64,000 bases of DNA. Origin: Hansschlegelia beijingensis. GTDB lineage: Bacteria > Pseudomonadota > Alphaproteobacteria > Rhizobiales > Methylopilaceae. Location of the stretch: assembly GCF_014196425.1 (NCBI RefSeq), contig NZ_JACIDR010000004.1:186001-250000 (forward strand), given 5' to 3'. This document shows, one piece after another, positions 24,357 to 33,830 of the stretch; positions within the stretch are counted from its first letter, which is position 1; the number at the start of each line of letters is the position of its first letter. The notes under the pieces were generated by a model that saw only the letters and a program-made list of their open reading frames with translations, had not been told where the DNA came from and made no database searches. The translations under genes were made by a program, and so were the position numbers.

Positions 24357-24929
24357 ATGACAATGCGTCTTCCAGCCCTCGCCTTCGTCGCGGTCGCCTT
24401 CGTGGCGGCCCCGGCAGTGGCGCAGGAGCCTGCCGCCGCCCCCGCGCCAAGCGGGCAGCCGGCGAATCTATGCCAGGAGCTGCTCGCCTTCGTGAAGCCT
24501 CCTGTCCCAACGGACCAGCCGGCCACGACGCCCGTCGCCCCGCAGCAGCAGGTCGCGGTGTCCGCCCCGACCAACAAAGGCGAGCAGAAGCCTGGCGGGG
24601 CCGCGGGCGCCGTGCAGCAGAATTCCGGGCTCAGCGGCCCCATAAGCAACGATTCCACCGCCGCGGGCGGCGAGTCCGCGAAGCCCGCGGCGAGCGGACG
24701 CGGCGCGGCCAACGCGGCCGCCAAGGCGCCGGCGCCGGCCGCAGCGACGCCGGCGCCTCCAACCAAGCCCAGTCCGGAAGCCGTCGCCCAGGCCGAGGCC
24801 GCGGTCGCAACCAATGATCCCGCAGCCTGCCGGGCGTCGGTTCAGAGCATGCGTCGCGCAGGCGTGACCATGCCGAGCACCCTGCTGGCTCTCGGCGCGC
24901 TCGATCTGAAGTTCTTCGCGGCCCGCTGA
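24357..24929 (+). CDS. Exported Ala/Pro-rich protein of unknown function at end of FDH3 operon
   Basis: 190 residues. A clear signal peptide (1-22, ending AVAQEP) is followed by a low-complexity Pro/Ala/Gln/Ser-rich middle (about 24-145) and a folded-looking C-terminus (PEAVAQAEAAVATNDPAACRASVQSMRRAGVTMPSTLLALGALDLKFF region). Two Cys (NLCQEL and AACRAS) could form a disulfide. Last gene before two hairpin terminators, so probably part of the FDH3 transcript. The family is not recognised. Confidence 0.7.
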   Translation: MTMRLPALAFVAVAFVAAPAVAQEPAAAPAPSGQPANLCQELLAFVKPPVPTDQPATTPVAPQQQVAVSAPTNKGEQKPGGAAGAVQQNSGLSGPISNDSTAAGGESAKPAASGRGAANAAAKAPAPAAATPAPPTKPSPEAVAQAEAAVATNDPAACRASVQSMRRAGVTMPSTLLALGALDLKFFAAR

Positions 24930-24954
24930 GGCGCGGTTTCGGGTTTGCGTCATC

Positions 24955-25001
24955 GGCCGCCGGCGAAGCCGCCAGACCAAGAGGCGGCCTCGCCGGCGGC
25001 C
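24955..25001. terminator. Strong long-stem hairpin after the FDH3 operon
   Basis: Outer arms 24955-24966 and 24990-25001 are exact complements (12 bp). One mismatch follows, then inner arms 24968-24973 and 24983-24988 (6 bp) close a 9-base loop. It lies 25 bases after the last stop. A short CTTT tail follows, so it may slow polymerase or protect the 3' end rather than terminate alone. Confidence 0.7.
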
Positions 25002-25012
25002 CTTTCCGCAGA

Positions 25013-25053
25013 CAAAAGAAAGGCGGGACGCCCGGGAGGCTCCCGCCTTTTTT
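25013..25053. terminator. Bidirectional rho-independent terminator between FDH3 and FDH1 operons
   Basis: Stem AAAGGCGGGA (25019-25028) with TCCCGCCTTT (25041-25050), a 12-base loop, a T-run 25048-25053 on the plus strand, and an A-run at 25014-25021 giving a T-run on the minus strand. It sits between the converging operons and should end both transcripts. Confidence 0.88.
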
Positions 25054-25071
25054 CTCGTATGGAGGGCGCCC

Positions 25072-28044
25072 TTACTCGGCGGCCATCACGGCCGGCTCCA
25101 CAGGCGTCACCCGGGCCGCGCAGAACTTGAACTCCGGGATCTTGCCCATCGGGTCAAGAGCCGGGTTCGTCAGCAGATTGGCCGCGGCCTCCGCGTAGCA
25201 GAACGGCATGAACACCATGCCGATCGGGACGTCGCGGTCGGAGCGCACCTTGAGCTCCACCGCGCCGCGGCGGGTTTCGAGACGCATCGTCTGGCCGGGC
25301 TCGAGGCCGAGGCGATAGAGCTCCTTCGGCGCCATGAAGGCGACGGCCTCCGGCTCCAGCGCGTCGAGCACGCCGGCGCGGCGCGTCATCGAGCCGGTGT
25401 GCCAGTGCTCCAGCACGCGGCCCGTGGACAGCACCATCGGGAACTCGGCGTCCGGCACCTCATCCGGGGGCACGATGTGCGCCGGAACGATCTTCGCGCG
25501 CCCGCTCTCCGTCGGGAAGCCGGCGTAGAAGATGATTTCGTTGCCGGGCTCGTCCGGGCTGTCAACCGGATAGGTGACCGCGCCTTCGCGCTCCAGCCGC
25601 TCCCAGGTGATGTTGTTGAGCGACGGCATGACCTGCGCCATCTCGGCGAAGATGTCGGCCGGGCCCGTGTAGTTCCAGTCGAGCCCGAGCCGCCTGGCGA
25701 GCTCCTGGATGATCCACCAGTCCTGCCGGGCGTCGCCGGGCGGCGAGATCACCGGCCGGGCGAGCTGCACGCGCCGGTCGGTGTTGGTGAAGCTGCCGGC
25801 CTTCTCGGCGAAGGCGGAGGCGGGCAGCACCACGTCGGCGTGGAACGCCGTCTCGGTCAGGAACAGGTCCTGCACGACGAGATGGTCGAGCATCGCGAGC
25901 GCGTGCCGGGCATGGTTGAGGTCCGGGTCCGACATCGCCGGGTTCTCGCCCTCGACGAACATGCCCTTGATCTCGCCGGCGTGGATCGCCCTCATGATCT
26001 CGACAACGGTCAGGCCCTTCTGCGGGTCGAGCTTCTGGCCCCAGAACTCCTCGAACAGTTCGCGGACGGCCGCCTTCTCCACATTCTGATAGTCCGGATA
26101 GACCATCGGGATCAGGCCGGCGTCGGAAGCGCCCTGCACGTTGTTCTGGCCGCGGAGCGGATGAAGCCCCGTGCCCGGCCGGCCGATCTGACCGGTCGTG
26201 AGCGCCAGGGCGATCAGGCAGCGCGAATTGTCGGTGCCGTGCACGTGCTGGCTGACGCCCATGCCCCAGAAGATGATCGAGGCGCGGGAGCGAGCGTAGA
26301 GGCGGGCGACCTCGCGCAGGGTCTCGGCGTCGATTCCGCAGACGCTCGCCATCTTCTCGGGCGTGAAGTCGACGATCTTCGCCTTCAGCTCCTCGAAGTT
26401 CTCGGTGTAGCCGGCGATGTACTGCTCGTCGTAGAGCTTCTCCGTCACGATGACGTTGAGCATCGCGTTGAGCATCGCGACGTCGGAGCCCGGCCGGAAC
26501 GCCAGATGCTTGTAGGCGTGGCGGGACAGGGCCTGGCGGCGCGGATCCATCACGATCAGCTTGGCGCCGCGCTCCTTCACCGCGTTCTTGATGAAGGTCG
26601 CCGCGACCGGGTGGTTCACCGTCGGATTGGCGCCGATGATGATGATCACCTCGGCGTCGAGCGCCGCCGCGAAAGGCGCCGAGACGGCGCCGGAGTTGAG
26701 CCCCTCCATCAGGGCCGCGACCGAGGAGGCGTGGCAGAGGCGCGTGCAATGGTCGACATTGTTCGAGCCGAAGCCGAGCCGCACCAGCTTCTGGAACAGG
26801 TAGGCCTCTTCGTTCGAGCCCTTGGCCGAACCGAAGCCCGCGAGCGCCTTCGCGCCGTCACGATCGCGGATCGCTTTCAGGCCGCCGGCGGCGCGGTCGA
26901 GCGCCTCCTCCCAGGTCGCCTCACGGAAGTGCGTCCACGGGTTCGCGGGATCGACCTCGTCGTTGGCGTCCTTCGGCACGTTGTCGAGCCGGATCAGCGG
27001 CGCGGTCAGCCGGTGCGGATGGTGGATGTAGTCGAAGCCGAAGCGCCCCTTCACGCAGAGGCGGTTGAGGTTCGCGGGACCTTCGCGGCCCTCCGCGTAG
27101 ATGATCTTCTCGTCCTTGACCTTGTACGAGACCTGGCAGCCGACGCCGCAATAGGGGCAGAGCGAGTCGACCTCGCGGTCGGGATAGACGGTGCGGGTCT
27201 GGTCGGCGTCCAGATAGGCGGACGGCATGAGGGCGCCGGTCGGGCACGCCTGCACGCATTCGCCGCAGGCGACGCAGGTCGAGCCGCCCATCGGATCATC
27301 GAAGTCGAACACCACCTTGGTGCCGGCCGACCGGTAGGCCATGCCGATGACGTCGTTGACCTGGACCTCGCGGCACGCGCGGACGCAGAGATTGCACTGG
27401 ATGCATGCGTCGAGATTGACGCTCATCGCCGGGTGGCTGATGTCGCTCGACCACCGCTCGGCGGTCGGGAAGCGGCTCTGATCGACCTGCACGAAGTCGG
27501 CCTGCGCCCAGAAGTGCGAGGTCGGGTCGTGGGAGGTCTCGCGCTCGGGCTGATCGGCGACAAGGAGTTCGATCACCATGGCCCGGGCCTTGGTGGCGCG
27601 GTCGGTGGCGGTCTTCACCTTCATGCCGACGCCGGGGGTCCGCTTGCAGGAGGCCGCGAGGACGCGCTCGCCTTCGATCTCCACCATGCAGGCGCGGCAA
27701 TTGCCGTCGGGCCGATAGCCCGGCTCCGGCTTGTGGCAGAGGTGCGGGATGTGCGTGCCGAGGCGCTTCGCCACGGACCAGATGGTCTCGCCCGGTCGCG
27801 CCTCGACCTGCTGCCCGTCGAGCTCGAAGACAACGCCGGGAGCGGCCGCGTCCTTCTTGATGCCGTCGAGGCCGCTGGGTCCGGGCGACGCCTGGCCGCC
27901 CGACTTGGCGCCTACCGAATAGGTCCCGCCGGCGCCCGGACGATCGCCCGAGGCCTGGCCGCCGGCGTCCTGCACGCCGGGGGCGCGGAACTCCGCCTTG
28001 GGCGAACCGACTTCGTCGCTGCTCTTATGGCTGTCGTCGTTCAT
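25072..28044 (-). CDS. fdh1A: NAD-dependent formate dehydrogenase FDH1, catalytic alpha subunit (W/Mo-bis-MGD)
   Basis: 990 residues, no Tat signal. After a disordered 70-residue lead there is a [2Fe-2S] ferredoxin domain (C103, C116, C119, C133), a His-Cys region, two [4Fe-4S] sets (C214/217/220/224; C257/260/263/267), the molybdopterin domain cluster (C296, C299, C303, C330), and the active-site pair Cys437-His438 in TRLCHASS. The size and layout match the tungsten-containing FDH1 alpha subunit of Methylorubrum extorquens (about 989 residues). It interconverts formate and CO2 in the cytoplasm, with electrons passing to the beta subunit and NAD. Whether W or Mo is used here is inferred, with support from tupBCA. 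Confidence 0.95.
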   Translation of the reverse strand: MNDDSHKSSDEVGSPKAEFRAPGVQDAGGQASGDRPGAGGTYSVGAKSGGQASPGPSGLDGIKKDAAAPGVVFELDGQQVEARPGETIWSVAKRLGTHIPHLCHKPEPGYRPDGNCRACMVEIEGERVLAASCKRTPGVGMKVKTATDRATKARAMVIELLVADQPERETSHDPTSHFWAQADFVQVDQSRFPTAERWSSDISHPAMSVNLDACIQCNLCVRACREVQVNDVIGMAYRSAGTKVVFDFDDPMGGSTCVACGECVQACPTGALMPSAYLDADQTRTVYPDREVDSLCPYCGVGCQVSYKVKDEKIIYAEGREGPANLNRLCVKGRFGFDYIHHPHRLTAPLIRLDNVPKDANDEVDPANPWTHFREATWEEALDRAAGGLKAIRDRDGAKALAGFGSAKGSNEEAYLFQKLVRLGFGSNNVDHCTRLCHASSVAALMEGLNSGAVSAPFAAALDAEVIIIIGANPTVNHPVAATFIKNAVKERGAKLIVMDPRRQALSRHAYKHLAFRPGSDVAMLNAMLNVIVTEKLYDEQYIAGYTENFEELKAKIVDFTPEKMASVCGIDAETLREVARLYARSRASIIFWGMGVSQHVHGTDNSRCLIALALTTGQIGRPGTGLHPLRGQNNVQGASDAGLIPMVYPDYQNVEKAAVRELFEEFWGQKLDPQKGLTVVEIMRAIHAGEIKGMFVEGENPAMSDPDLNHARHALAMLDHLVVQDLFLTETAFHADVVLPASAFAEKAGSFTNTDRRVQLARPVISPPGDARQDWWIIQELARRLGLDWNYTGPADIFAEMAQVMPSLNNITWERLEREGAVTYPVDSPDEPGNEIIFYAGFPTESGRAKIVPAHIVPPDEVPDAEFPMVLSTGRVLEHWHTGSMTRRAGVLDALEPEAVAFMAPKELYRLGLEPGQTMRLETRRGAVELKVRSDRDVPIGMVFMPFCYAEAAANLLTNPALDPMGKIPEFKFCAARVTPVEPAVMAAE

Positions 28045-28114
28045 GATTCCGCTCCAACACCTGGCGTCGGAAATAGGTCAGAGCCGCGAGACGCGGCGTT
28101 GTCGGCTTGTCCGT

Positions 28115-29833
28115 TCACTCGGCCGCGATCGACCGGGGCGCCGGGAACAGGTCCGGGAAGAACCGGATCACGCTCGTCAGCGGATTCGAGGCCGCCTGGC
28201 CCAACCCGCAGATGGAGGCGTCCCGCATGCATTGCGACAGCTCGCCCAGCAGCTCCGTGTCCCAGACGCCCTGCTCCATCAGCATCCGCGCCTTCTGCGT
28301 GCCCGAGCGGCATGGCGTGCACTGACCGCAGGACTCGTCCTCGAAGAAACGCATCAGGTTCAAAGCGGCTCCACGGACGTCGTCCTGATCCGAAAGAACC
28401 ACCACGGCCGCCGATCCGATGAAGCACCCGTATTTTTCGAGCGTGCCGAAATCGAGCGGGATGTCGTTCATCGAAGCCGGCAGGATGCCGCCCGAGGCCC
28501 CGCCCGGAAGATAGGCGGCGAAGACGTGGCCGTCCGCCATGCCGCCGCAATACTCGTCGATCAGCTCCTGGATCGTGAGCCCCGAGGGCGCGAGCTTGAC
28601 GCCCGGCTCCTTCACGCGGCCGGAGACCGAATAGGAGCGCAGACCCACGCGGTCGTTGCGGCCATGGCTCTTCCACCACTCCGCGCCGCGCTCGATCAGG
28701 TCGCGGACCCAGAACAGCGTCTCGATGTTGTTGATGAGGGTCGGGCGGCCGAACAGGCCGACCTGGAACGGGAAGGGCGGCTTGTGGCGCGGCAGCCCGC
28801 GCTTGCCCTCGAGCGACTCGATCAGCGAGGACTCTTCCCCGCAGATATAGGCCCCGGCGCCGCGGCGCAGATGGATGACCGGCCCGCCGGCGGGGAGCTT
28901 CGCGATCTCGCGCGTCAGGATCTCGCGCGAGATCGGGTACTCGTCGCGAAGGTAGATGTAGACGTCGGTCGCCTCGACCACATGCGCGCCGATCAGCGTG
29001 CCTTCGAGGAACCGGTGCGGATCGGTGTTCAGGTAGAGCTGGTCCTTGAAGGTGCCGGGCTCGCCCTCGTCGCCGTTCACAGCCATCAGACGCGGCCCGG
29101 GCTCGCCGCGCACCGACCGCCATTTGCGGCCGGTCGGGAAGCCCGCTCCGCCGAGACCGCGCAGCCCGCCGTCGTCCAGAACCTTGAGGACGTCGTCGAC
29201 CGAAAGCTCACCGCTCCGCAGCCGGCTAAGGGTCGCGTAGCCGCCGTCACGCACATAGGCGTCGTAGTCGACATAGTCCGGAATATGCGCGTGCGTGTCG
29301 CCTGCGGCCACCGCGGCCGCGACGCTCTCGGGCGTCGCGCGGTGCAGGAAATTGTGGCCCACTTCCACCGCGGGGGCGTGGTCGCACAGGCCCACGCACG
29401 GCGCGCGCACCACCCGCACGTCGCCCTTGAGCTCAGCCTGCAGCGTCTCCAGCAGCTTCTCGGCGCCGAACATCGCGCAGGTGATGCTGTCGCAGACCCG
29501 CACGGTCAGCTGCGGGATGTCGGCCTCGCCCTCGCGAACGACGTCGAAATGGGCGTAGAAGGTCGCAGTCTCATAGACTTCGGCGAAGGCGAGCCGCATC
29601 TCGTCGGCCAGCGCCGCCAGATGCGCCGCGCTGATCTGGCCATAGGTGTCCTGGATCAGATGAAGGTGCTCGATGAGCAGGTCGCGCTGGCGCGAACGGT
29701 CGCCGAGCAGCGACTCGATCTCGACCTTGGCGCGCGGTTCGACCTGACGCCCCTTCGGCACCGGACGAGCGGCGTTTCTGCCACGGCCGGGATGCGAGAA
29801 ACGTTGGACGTTCTGATCGTTAGCCTGACTCAT
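28115..29833 (-). CDS. fdh1B: NAD-dependent formate dehydrogenase FDH1, diaphorase beta subunit (NuoE-NuoF fusion)
   Basis: 572 residues, the size of M. extorquens FDH1 beta. The NuoE-like N-terminal domain has [2Fe-2S] ligands C114, C119, C146 and C150. The NuoF-like part has the NAD-binding GLGGAGFPTGRKW (226-238), the FMN-site GAGAYICGEESSL, and a [4Fe-4S] set in ESCGQCTPCRSG plus a later Cys. It transfers electrons to NAD. Transcribed before fdh1A with a 70-base gap. The ATG at 29833 has no clear Shine-Dalgarno; an 8-base direct repeat lies just upstream. Confidence 0.95.
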   Translation of the reverse strand: MSQANDQNVQRFSHPGRGRNAARPVPKGRQVEPRAKVEIESLLGDRSRQRDLLIEHLHLIQDTYGQISAAHLAALADEMRLAFAEVYETATFYAHFDVVREGEADIPQLTVRVCDSITCAMFGAEKLLETLQAELKGDVRVVRAPCVGLCDHAPAVEVGHNFLHRATPESVAAAVAAGDTHAHIPDYVDYDAYVRDGGYATLSRLRSGELSVDDVLKVLDDGGLRGLGGAGFPTGRKWRSVRGEPGPRLMAVNGDEGEPGTFKDQLYLNTDPHRFLEGTLIGAHVVEATDVYIYLRDEYPISREILTREIAKLPAGGPVIHLRRGAGAYICGEESSLIESLEGKRGLPRHKPPFPFQVGLFGRPTLINNIETLFWVRDLIERGAEWWKSHGRNDRVGLRSYSVSGRVKEPGVKLAPSGLTIQELIDEYCGGMADGHVFAAYLPGGASGGILPASMNDIPLDFGTLEKYGCFIGSAAVVVLSDQDDVRGAALNLMRFFEDESCGQCTPCRSGTQKARMLMEQGVWDTELLGELSQCMRDASICGLGQAASNPLTSVIRFFPDLFPAPRSIAAE

Positions 29834-29845
29834 CGCATATTCGCT

Positions 29846-29869
29846 GGTTCTAGAGACGCACGGTTCTAG
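29846..29869 (-). promoter_or_regulatory. Direct repeat GGTTCTAG x2 just upstream of fdh1B
   Basis: GGTTCTAG occurs at 29846-29853 and 29862-29869 (CTAGAACC on the transcribed strand), 16 bases start to start, within 40 bases of the fdh1B start codon. It could be a regulator or anti-terminator site; it replaces the usual place of a ribosome site. Confidence 0.35.
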
Positions 29870-29896
29870 CGGACTCGCGGGCCCGGTCGTAGGGAA

Positions 29897-30211
29897 TTAT
29901 TGGCCGCCGAACGCTCTCAGGGGCCGATCGGCCTCGGAGCGATGCTTCATGATCGCGACGCCGGCCTGCTCGTCGAGGCTCTCGACCCGCGGGCCCACCA
30001 CGGAGCGCAGGGCCACCTCGAACGCGTCAAGCGCTTCGTTTGCCCGCTCCGCCTGGTCATGAGCCGCTTGGTCGGCGGCGCCGGAGAGCGCCTGAGTCAG
30101 CTCTTCGCGGACCTGCGCGACGAGTTGCTCAGTCAATGGCGGACGCGCTTCTGCAGCGTACGCCTCGCAGATGACGGCCGGCCAATCTACCGAAGTTCGC
30201 GGATCGCCCAT
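29897..30211 (-). CDS. Small helical protein of unknown function upstream of fdh1B
   Basis: 104 residues from ATG 30211 (GGAGAACC about 9 bases upstream); an ATG at 30238 would add nine residues without a ribosome site. Predicted mostly alpha-helical and acidic (LTEQLVAQVREELTQALSG; HDQAERANEALDAFEVAL), no signal or metal motif. It lies 63 bases before fdh1B in the same direction and may be the first gene of the FDH1 operon. The overlapping plus-strand frame (29900-30493) has no protein-like features. The family is not recognised. Confidence 0.55.
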   Translation of the reverse strand: MGDPRTSVDWPAVICEAYAAEARPPLTEQLVAQVREELTQALSGAADQAAHDQAERANEALDAFEVALRSVVGPRVESLDEQAGVAIMKHRSEADRPLRAFGGQ

Positions 30212-30532
30212 CAGGAGCGGTTCTCCAAACATCACCACACAGACCCAGGGTCACCGACCACGCTGCTAAGCGCCGCAGAATCGTGCTCCGGTCCTTTTCA
30301 CCCGCGTCTCTATCTGGCGCAGCAGTTTTCAACTGCTCTAACGTTTAGCAGGGATCGCGGCCGCTGGCCATCCGTCTGGCATGCCACGAGCCGATCCTTC
30401 GGGCCGCCGTTTTTGGAGAGCCGGCTCGCTTCTCGGCCGGAGCGGTCATCGGCCCGCTTGCAACAAGGCCCCGGAAAGACCAGCTCAGCTTGACCATTTC
30501 TCAGGCGTCGATGCGAACCCAAGAGGCACCCG
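30212..30532. promoter_or_regulatory. Divergent intergenic region upstream of FDH1 operon and truncated haemoglobin
   Basis: 321 bases with no convincing gene. It should contain the FDH1 operon promoter (leftward) and the haemoglobin promoter (rightward). It holds a perfect 7-3-7 palindrome at 30321-30337 and AAGAGG at 30521-30526 as ribosome site for the haemoglobin gene. Confidence 0.5.
30321..30337. promoter_or_regulatory. Palindrome AGCAGTT-ttc-AACTGCT
   Basis: Perfect inverted repeat, 7-bp arms with a 3-base spacer, in the divergent region between the FDH1-side gene and the truncated haemoglobin. It fits a dimeric repressor or activator site; it is not an FNR, NtrC or NsrR consensus that I recognise. 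Confidence 0.45.
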
Positions 30533-31000
30533 TTGGCAAACTCCGCCCGTCCGATCCCGGTCACGTCTCCCAGGGCGGGGTCGTCGGCGGACGGTCTTGA
30601 CGAAAAGATGATCCGCGGGGTCGTCGATCGCTTCTACGCGGCGGCGCGCGAAGATCCGGTCATCGGCCCGGTGTTCAAGGCCGCGGTGCCCGACGAGCGG
30701 TGGCGCGCCCACATCGAGACGATCATCGATTTCTGGACCTCGATGCTGCTCGGATCCCGCCGCTACGAAGGCCGGCCGCTGCGCAAGCACCTGATGCTCC
30801 CCAACCTTGAAGACGCCCATTTTCAGCGTTGGCTGGCGCTGTTCCGGCGCACGGTCGAGGAGCTCTGCCCGCCCGCCGTGGCGGCCTTCTGGGCGGATCG
30901 CGCCGAGAGGATCGGCAACTCGTTCCGCATCAGCGTCCGGATGCATCGCGGGGAGGAGGTGACGCAGCTCGCCCCGCTCGAACGCGAGACGCTTCGATGA
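30533..31000 (+). CDS. Group III truncated haemoglobin
   Basis: 155 residues. The globin core starts near residue 24 (EKMIRGVVDRFYAAAREDPVIGPVF) and includes WRAHIETIIDFWTSMLLGSRRYEG and RKHLMLPNL, whose His86 aligns with the proximal heme His of Campylobacter Ctb. Tyr35 would be the B10 Tyr and Trp100 the G8 Trp of this class. It binds O2/NO-type ligands in the cytoplasm; a physiological link to formate oxidation is not shown. The start is TTG 30533 with AGAGG 6 bases upstream. Confidence 0.85.
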   Translation: MANSARPIPVTSPRAGSSADGLDEKMIRGVVDRFYAAAREDPVIGPVFKAAVPDERWRAHIETIIDFWTSMLLGSRRYEGRPLRKHLMLPNLEDAHFQRWLALFRRTVEELCPPAVAAFWADRAERIGNSFRISVRMHRGEEVTQLAPLERETLR

Positions 31001-31113
31001 CGGAGAAGGCGACGAAGGAGGCCGCGCGACCTGACCTTAAACGAAGGTATGAGAGCGGCGGAGCGAGGTCGGACCGGCGGCGCCGCTCGGTTCGAGTCCT
31101 GCTCCCCGCATGA
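30997..31113 (+). CDS. Possible 38-residue basic peptide coupled to the haemoglobin gene
   Basis: A short frame starting ATG 30997 and overlapping the haemoglobin stop by four bases (ATGA). The product is Lys/Arg-rich with no motif. Only the overlap supports it; it may be chance in GC-rich DNA. Confidence 0.22.
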   Translation: MTEKATKEAARPDLKRRYESGGARSDRRRRSVRVLLPA

Positions 31114-31137
31114 GCCTGACTTCGCCTCATGCCTGAC

Positions 31138-32366
<1,229 letters not shown>

Positions 32367-32367
<1 letters not shown>

Positions 32368-32822
32368 CAGCTCTTCTTCAGCGGGACCGTGAAGGTCGTC
32401 GCCACGCCGTCGAGGCAGAGATCGCCGGCGGCGTTCCTCACGCTGGTCTTCAGGGTGCAGATCGGCTTGTCGGCGCGCACGGTCAGGATTTCGACGCGAC
32501 CCGTGATGGTCTCGCCGACGCCGACCGCCTTCAGGAACTTCCATTCGCAGCCGAGGAACACGGTGCCGGGCCCGGGCAGATCCTCGGCCACCAGCGCGTT
32601 CAGGATCCCGGACGTCACGCCGCCCTGCACGATCAGCTTGCCGAACACGCTGGCCTCGGCGAGCTCCCGGTCATAGTGCAGCGGGTTGCGGTCGCCGGTC
32701 ATCTCCGTGAAGGCGATGATGTCCTGCATGGTCGTGGTGCGCGACCGCTCGGCGCTCTGACCCTCGCGCGGCATGCCGTTGATGGCGCCGGCCCAGCCCG
32801 AAGGCTTCGTTTCATCCGCCAT
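32367..32822 (-). CDS. MaoC-family (hot-dog) acyl-CoA hydratase
   Basis: 151 residues. The hydratase-2 motif TGDRNPLHYDRELAEASVFGKLIVQGG carries the catalytic Asp and His, followed by GCEWKFLKAVGVGETI strands. It hydrates a trans-2-enoyl-CoA to the (R)-3-hydroxyacyl-CoA; substrate unknown. It is in the operon with an acyl-CoA ligase and a crotonase-type hydratase, so the two hydratases may act on different intermediates. 21 bases after livM. Confidence 0.85.
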
Positions 32823-32843
32823 CGCGGCCTCCTTTCGCGCGCG

Positions 32844-33830
32844 TCACAGCGGACGCCTGAGGATGCGTCCCAGCATGCCGACGATCCCGTCACGGAAGGT
32901 GAGGACGCAGACCACGAACACGCAGCCCTGGATGATGGTCACCCAGGCGCCGAAGGGCGCGAGATAGCTTTCCATCGCGATCATCACGAAGGCGCCGACG
33001 ATCGGCCCGAACACGGTGCCCATCCCGCCGACGAGGGTCATCAGCACGACCTCGCCGGACATCGACCAGTGCACGTCGGTGAGCGAGGCGAGCTGGAACA
33101 CGATCGCCTTGGTGGAGCCCGCGACGCCCGCGAGGGTCGCCGACAGCACGAACACCGCGAGCTTGTAGCGGTTGACGCGGTAGCCGAGCGAGATGGCGCG
33201 AGGCTCGTTCTCGCGGATCGCCTTCAGGACCTGCCCGAAGGGCGAGTGGATCACGCGGTAGATCAGCAGCATGCCGGCCGTGAAGATCACGGCCACGACG
33301 GCGTAGAGCACGCGGTCGTCGCTGAGGTCGATCAGCCCGAACAGCCGGCCCCGCGGCACGCCCTGTATGCCGTCCTCGCCGCCGGTGAACCTGGCCTGCA
33401 GGGAGAAGAAGTAGACCATCTGGGCCAGCGCCAGCGTGATCATCGCGAAGTAGATGCCCTGGCGCCGGATGGCGAGCGCCCCGAAGGCGAGCCCCAGCGC
33501 CGTCGCCGCCAGCGTGCCGGACGCGATCGCGAGCTCGGGCGTCAGCCCCCAGGCTTTCGCCGCATAGGCCGAAACGTAGCCGGCCATGCCGAAATAGGCC
33601 GCATGTCCGAAGGACAGCAGGCCGCCGAAGCCGAGCAACAGGTTGAAGGCCAACGCGAACAGCGCGAAGCACAGCACCTTCATGAGGAAGATCGGGTAGA
33701 CGCCGAGCGGCAGCAGGGCGAGCAGGACCACGATCCCGATCATGATCCGGCGGTGGAGCGCCTTGGGGTCGACGCCCTCCGCGGCCGGGCGGGCGGCCGC
33801 GATCGGGGTCGCATCGTGAGCGGCGGCCAT
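32844..33830 (-). CDS. livM: Branched-chain-type ABC transporter permease LivM
   Basis: 328 residues, about ten helices. The LivM hallmark GFGGLLSFGHAAYFGMAGY and the loop AIRENEPRAISLGYRVNRYKL are present. It imports a substrate with LivH, LivG, LivF and the binding protein at 38494. The ATG at 33830 overlaps the livH stop (TGATG). The cargo is unlikely to be simply branched-chain amino acids, given the CoA-ligase and hydratase genes in the operon. Confidence 0.92.
   Translation of the reverse strand: MAAAHDATPIAAARPAAEGVDPKALHRRIMIGIVVLLALLPLGVYPIFLMKVLCFALFALAFNLLLGFGGLLSFGHAAYFGMAGYVSAYAAKAWGLTPELAIASGTLAATALGLAFGALAIRRQGIYFAMITLALAQMVYFFSLQARFTGGEDGIQGVPRGRLFGLIDLSDDRVLYAVVAVIFTAGMLLIYRVIHSPFGQVLKAIRENEPRAISLGYRVNRYKLAVFVLSATLAGVAGSTKAIVFQLASLTDVHWSMSGEVVLMTLVGGMGTVFGPIVGAFVMIAMESYLAPFGAWVTIIQGCVFVVCVLTFRDGIVGMLGRILRRPL

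Noticed and set aside
31085-31110. tRNA-like 3' end (GGTTCGAGTCC followed by CTCCCCGCA)
   Set aside because: The T-stem does not pair on both sides and no matching acceptor or anticodon arm lies at the right distance upstream.
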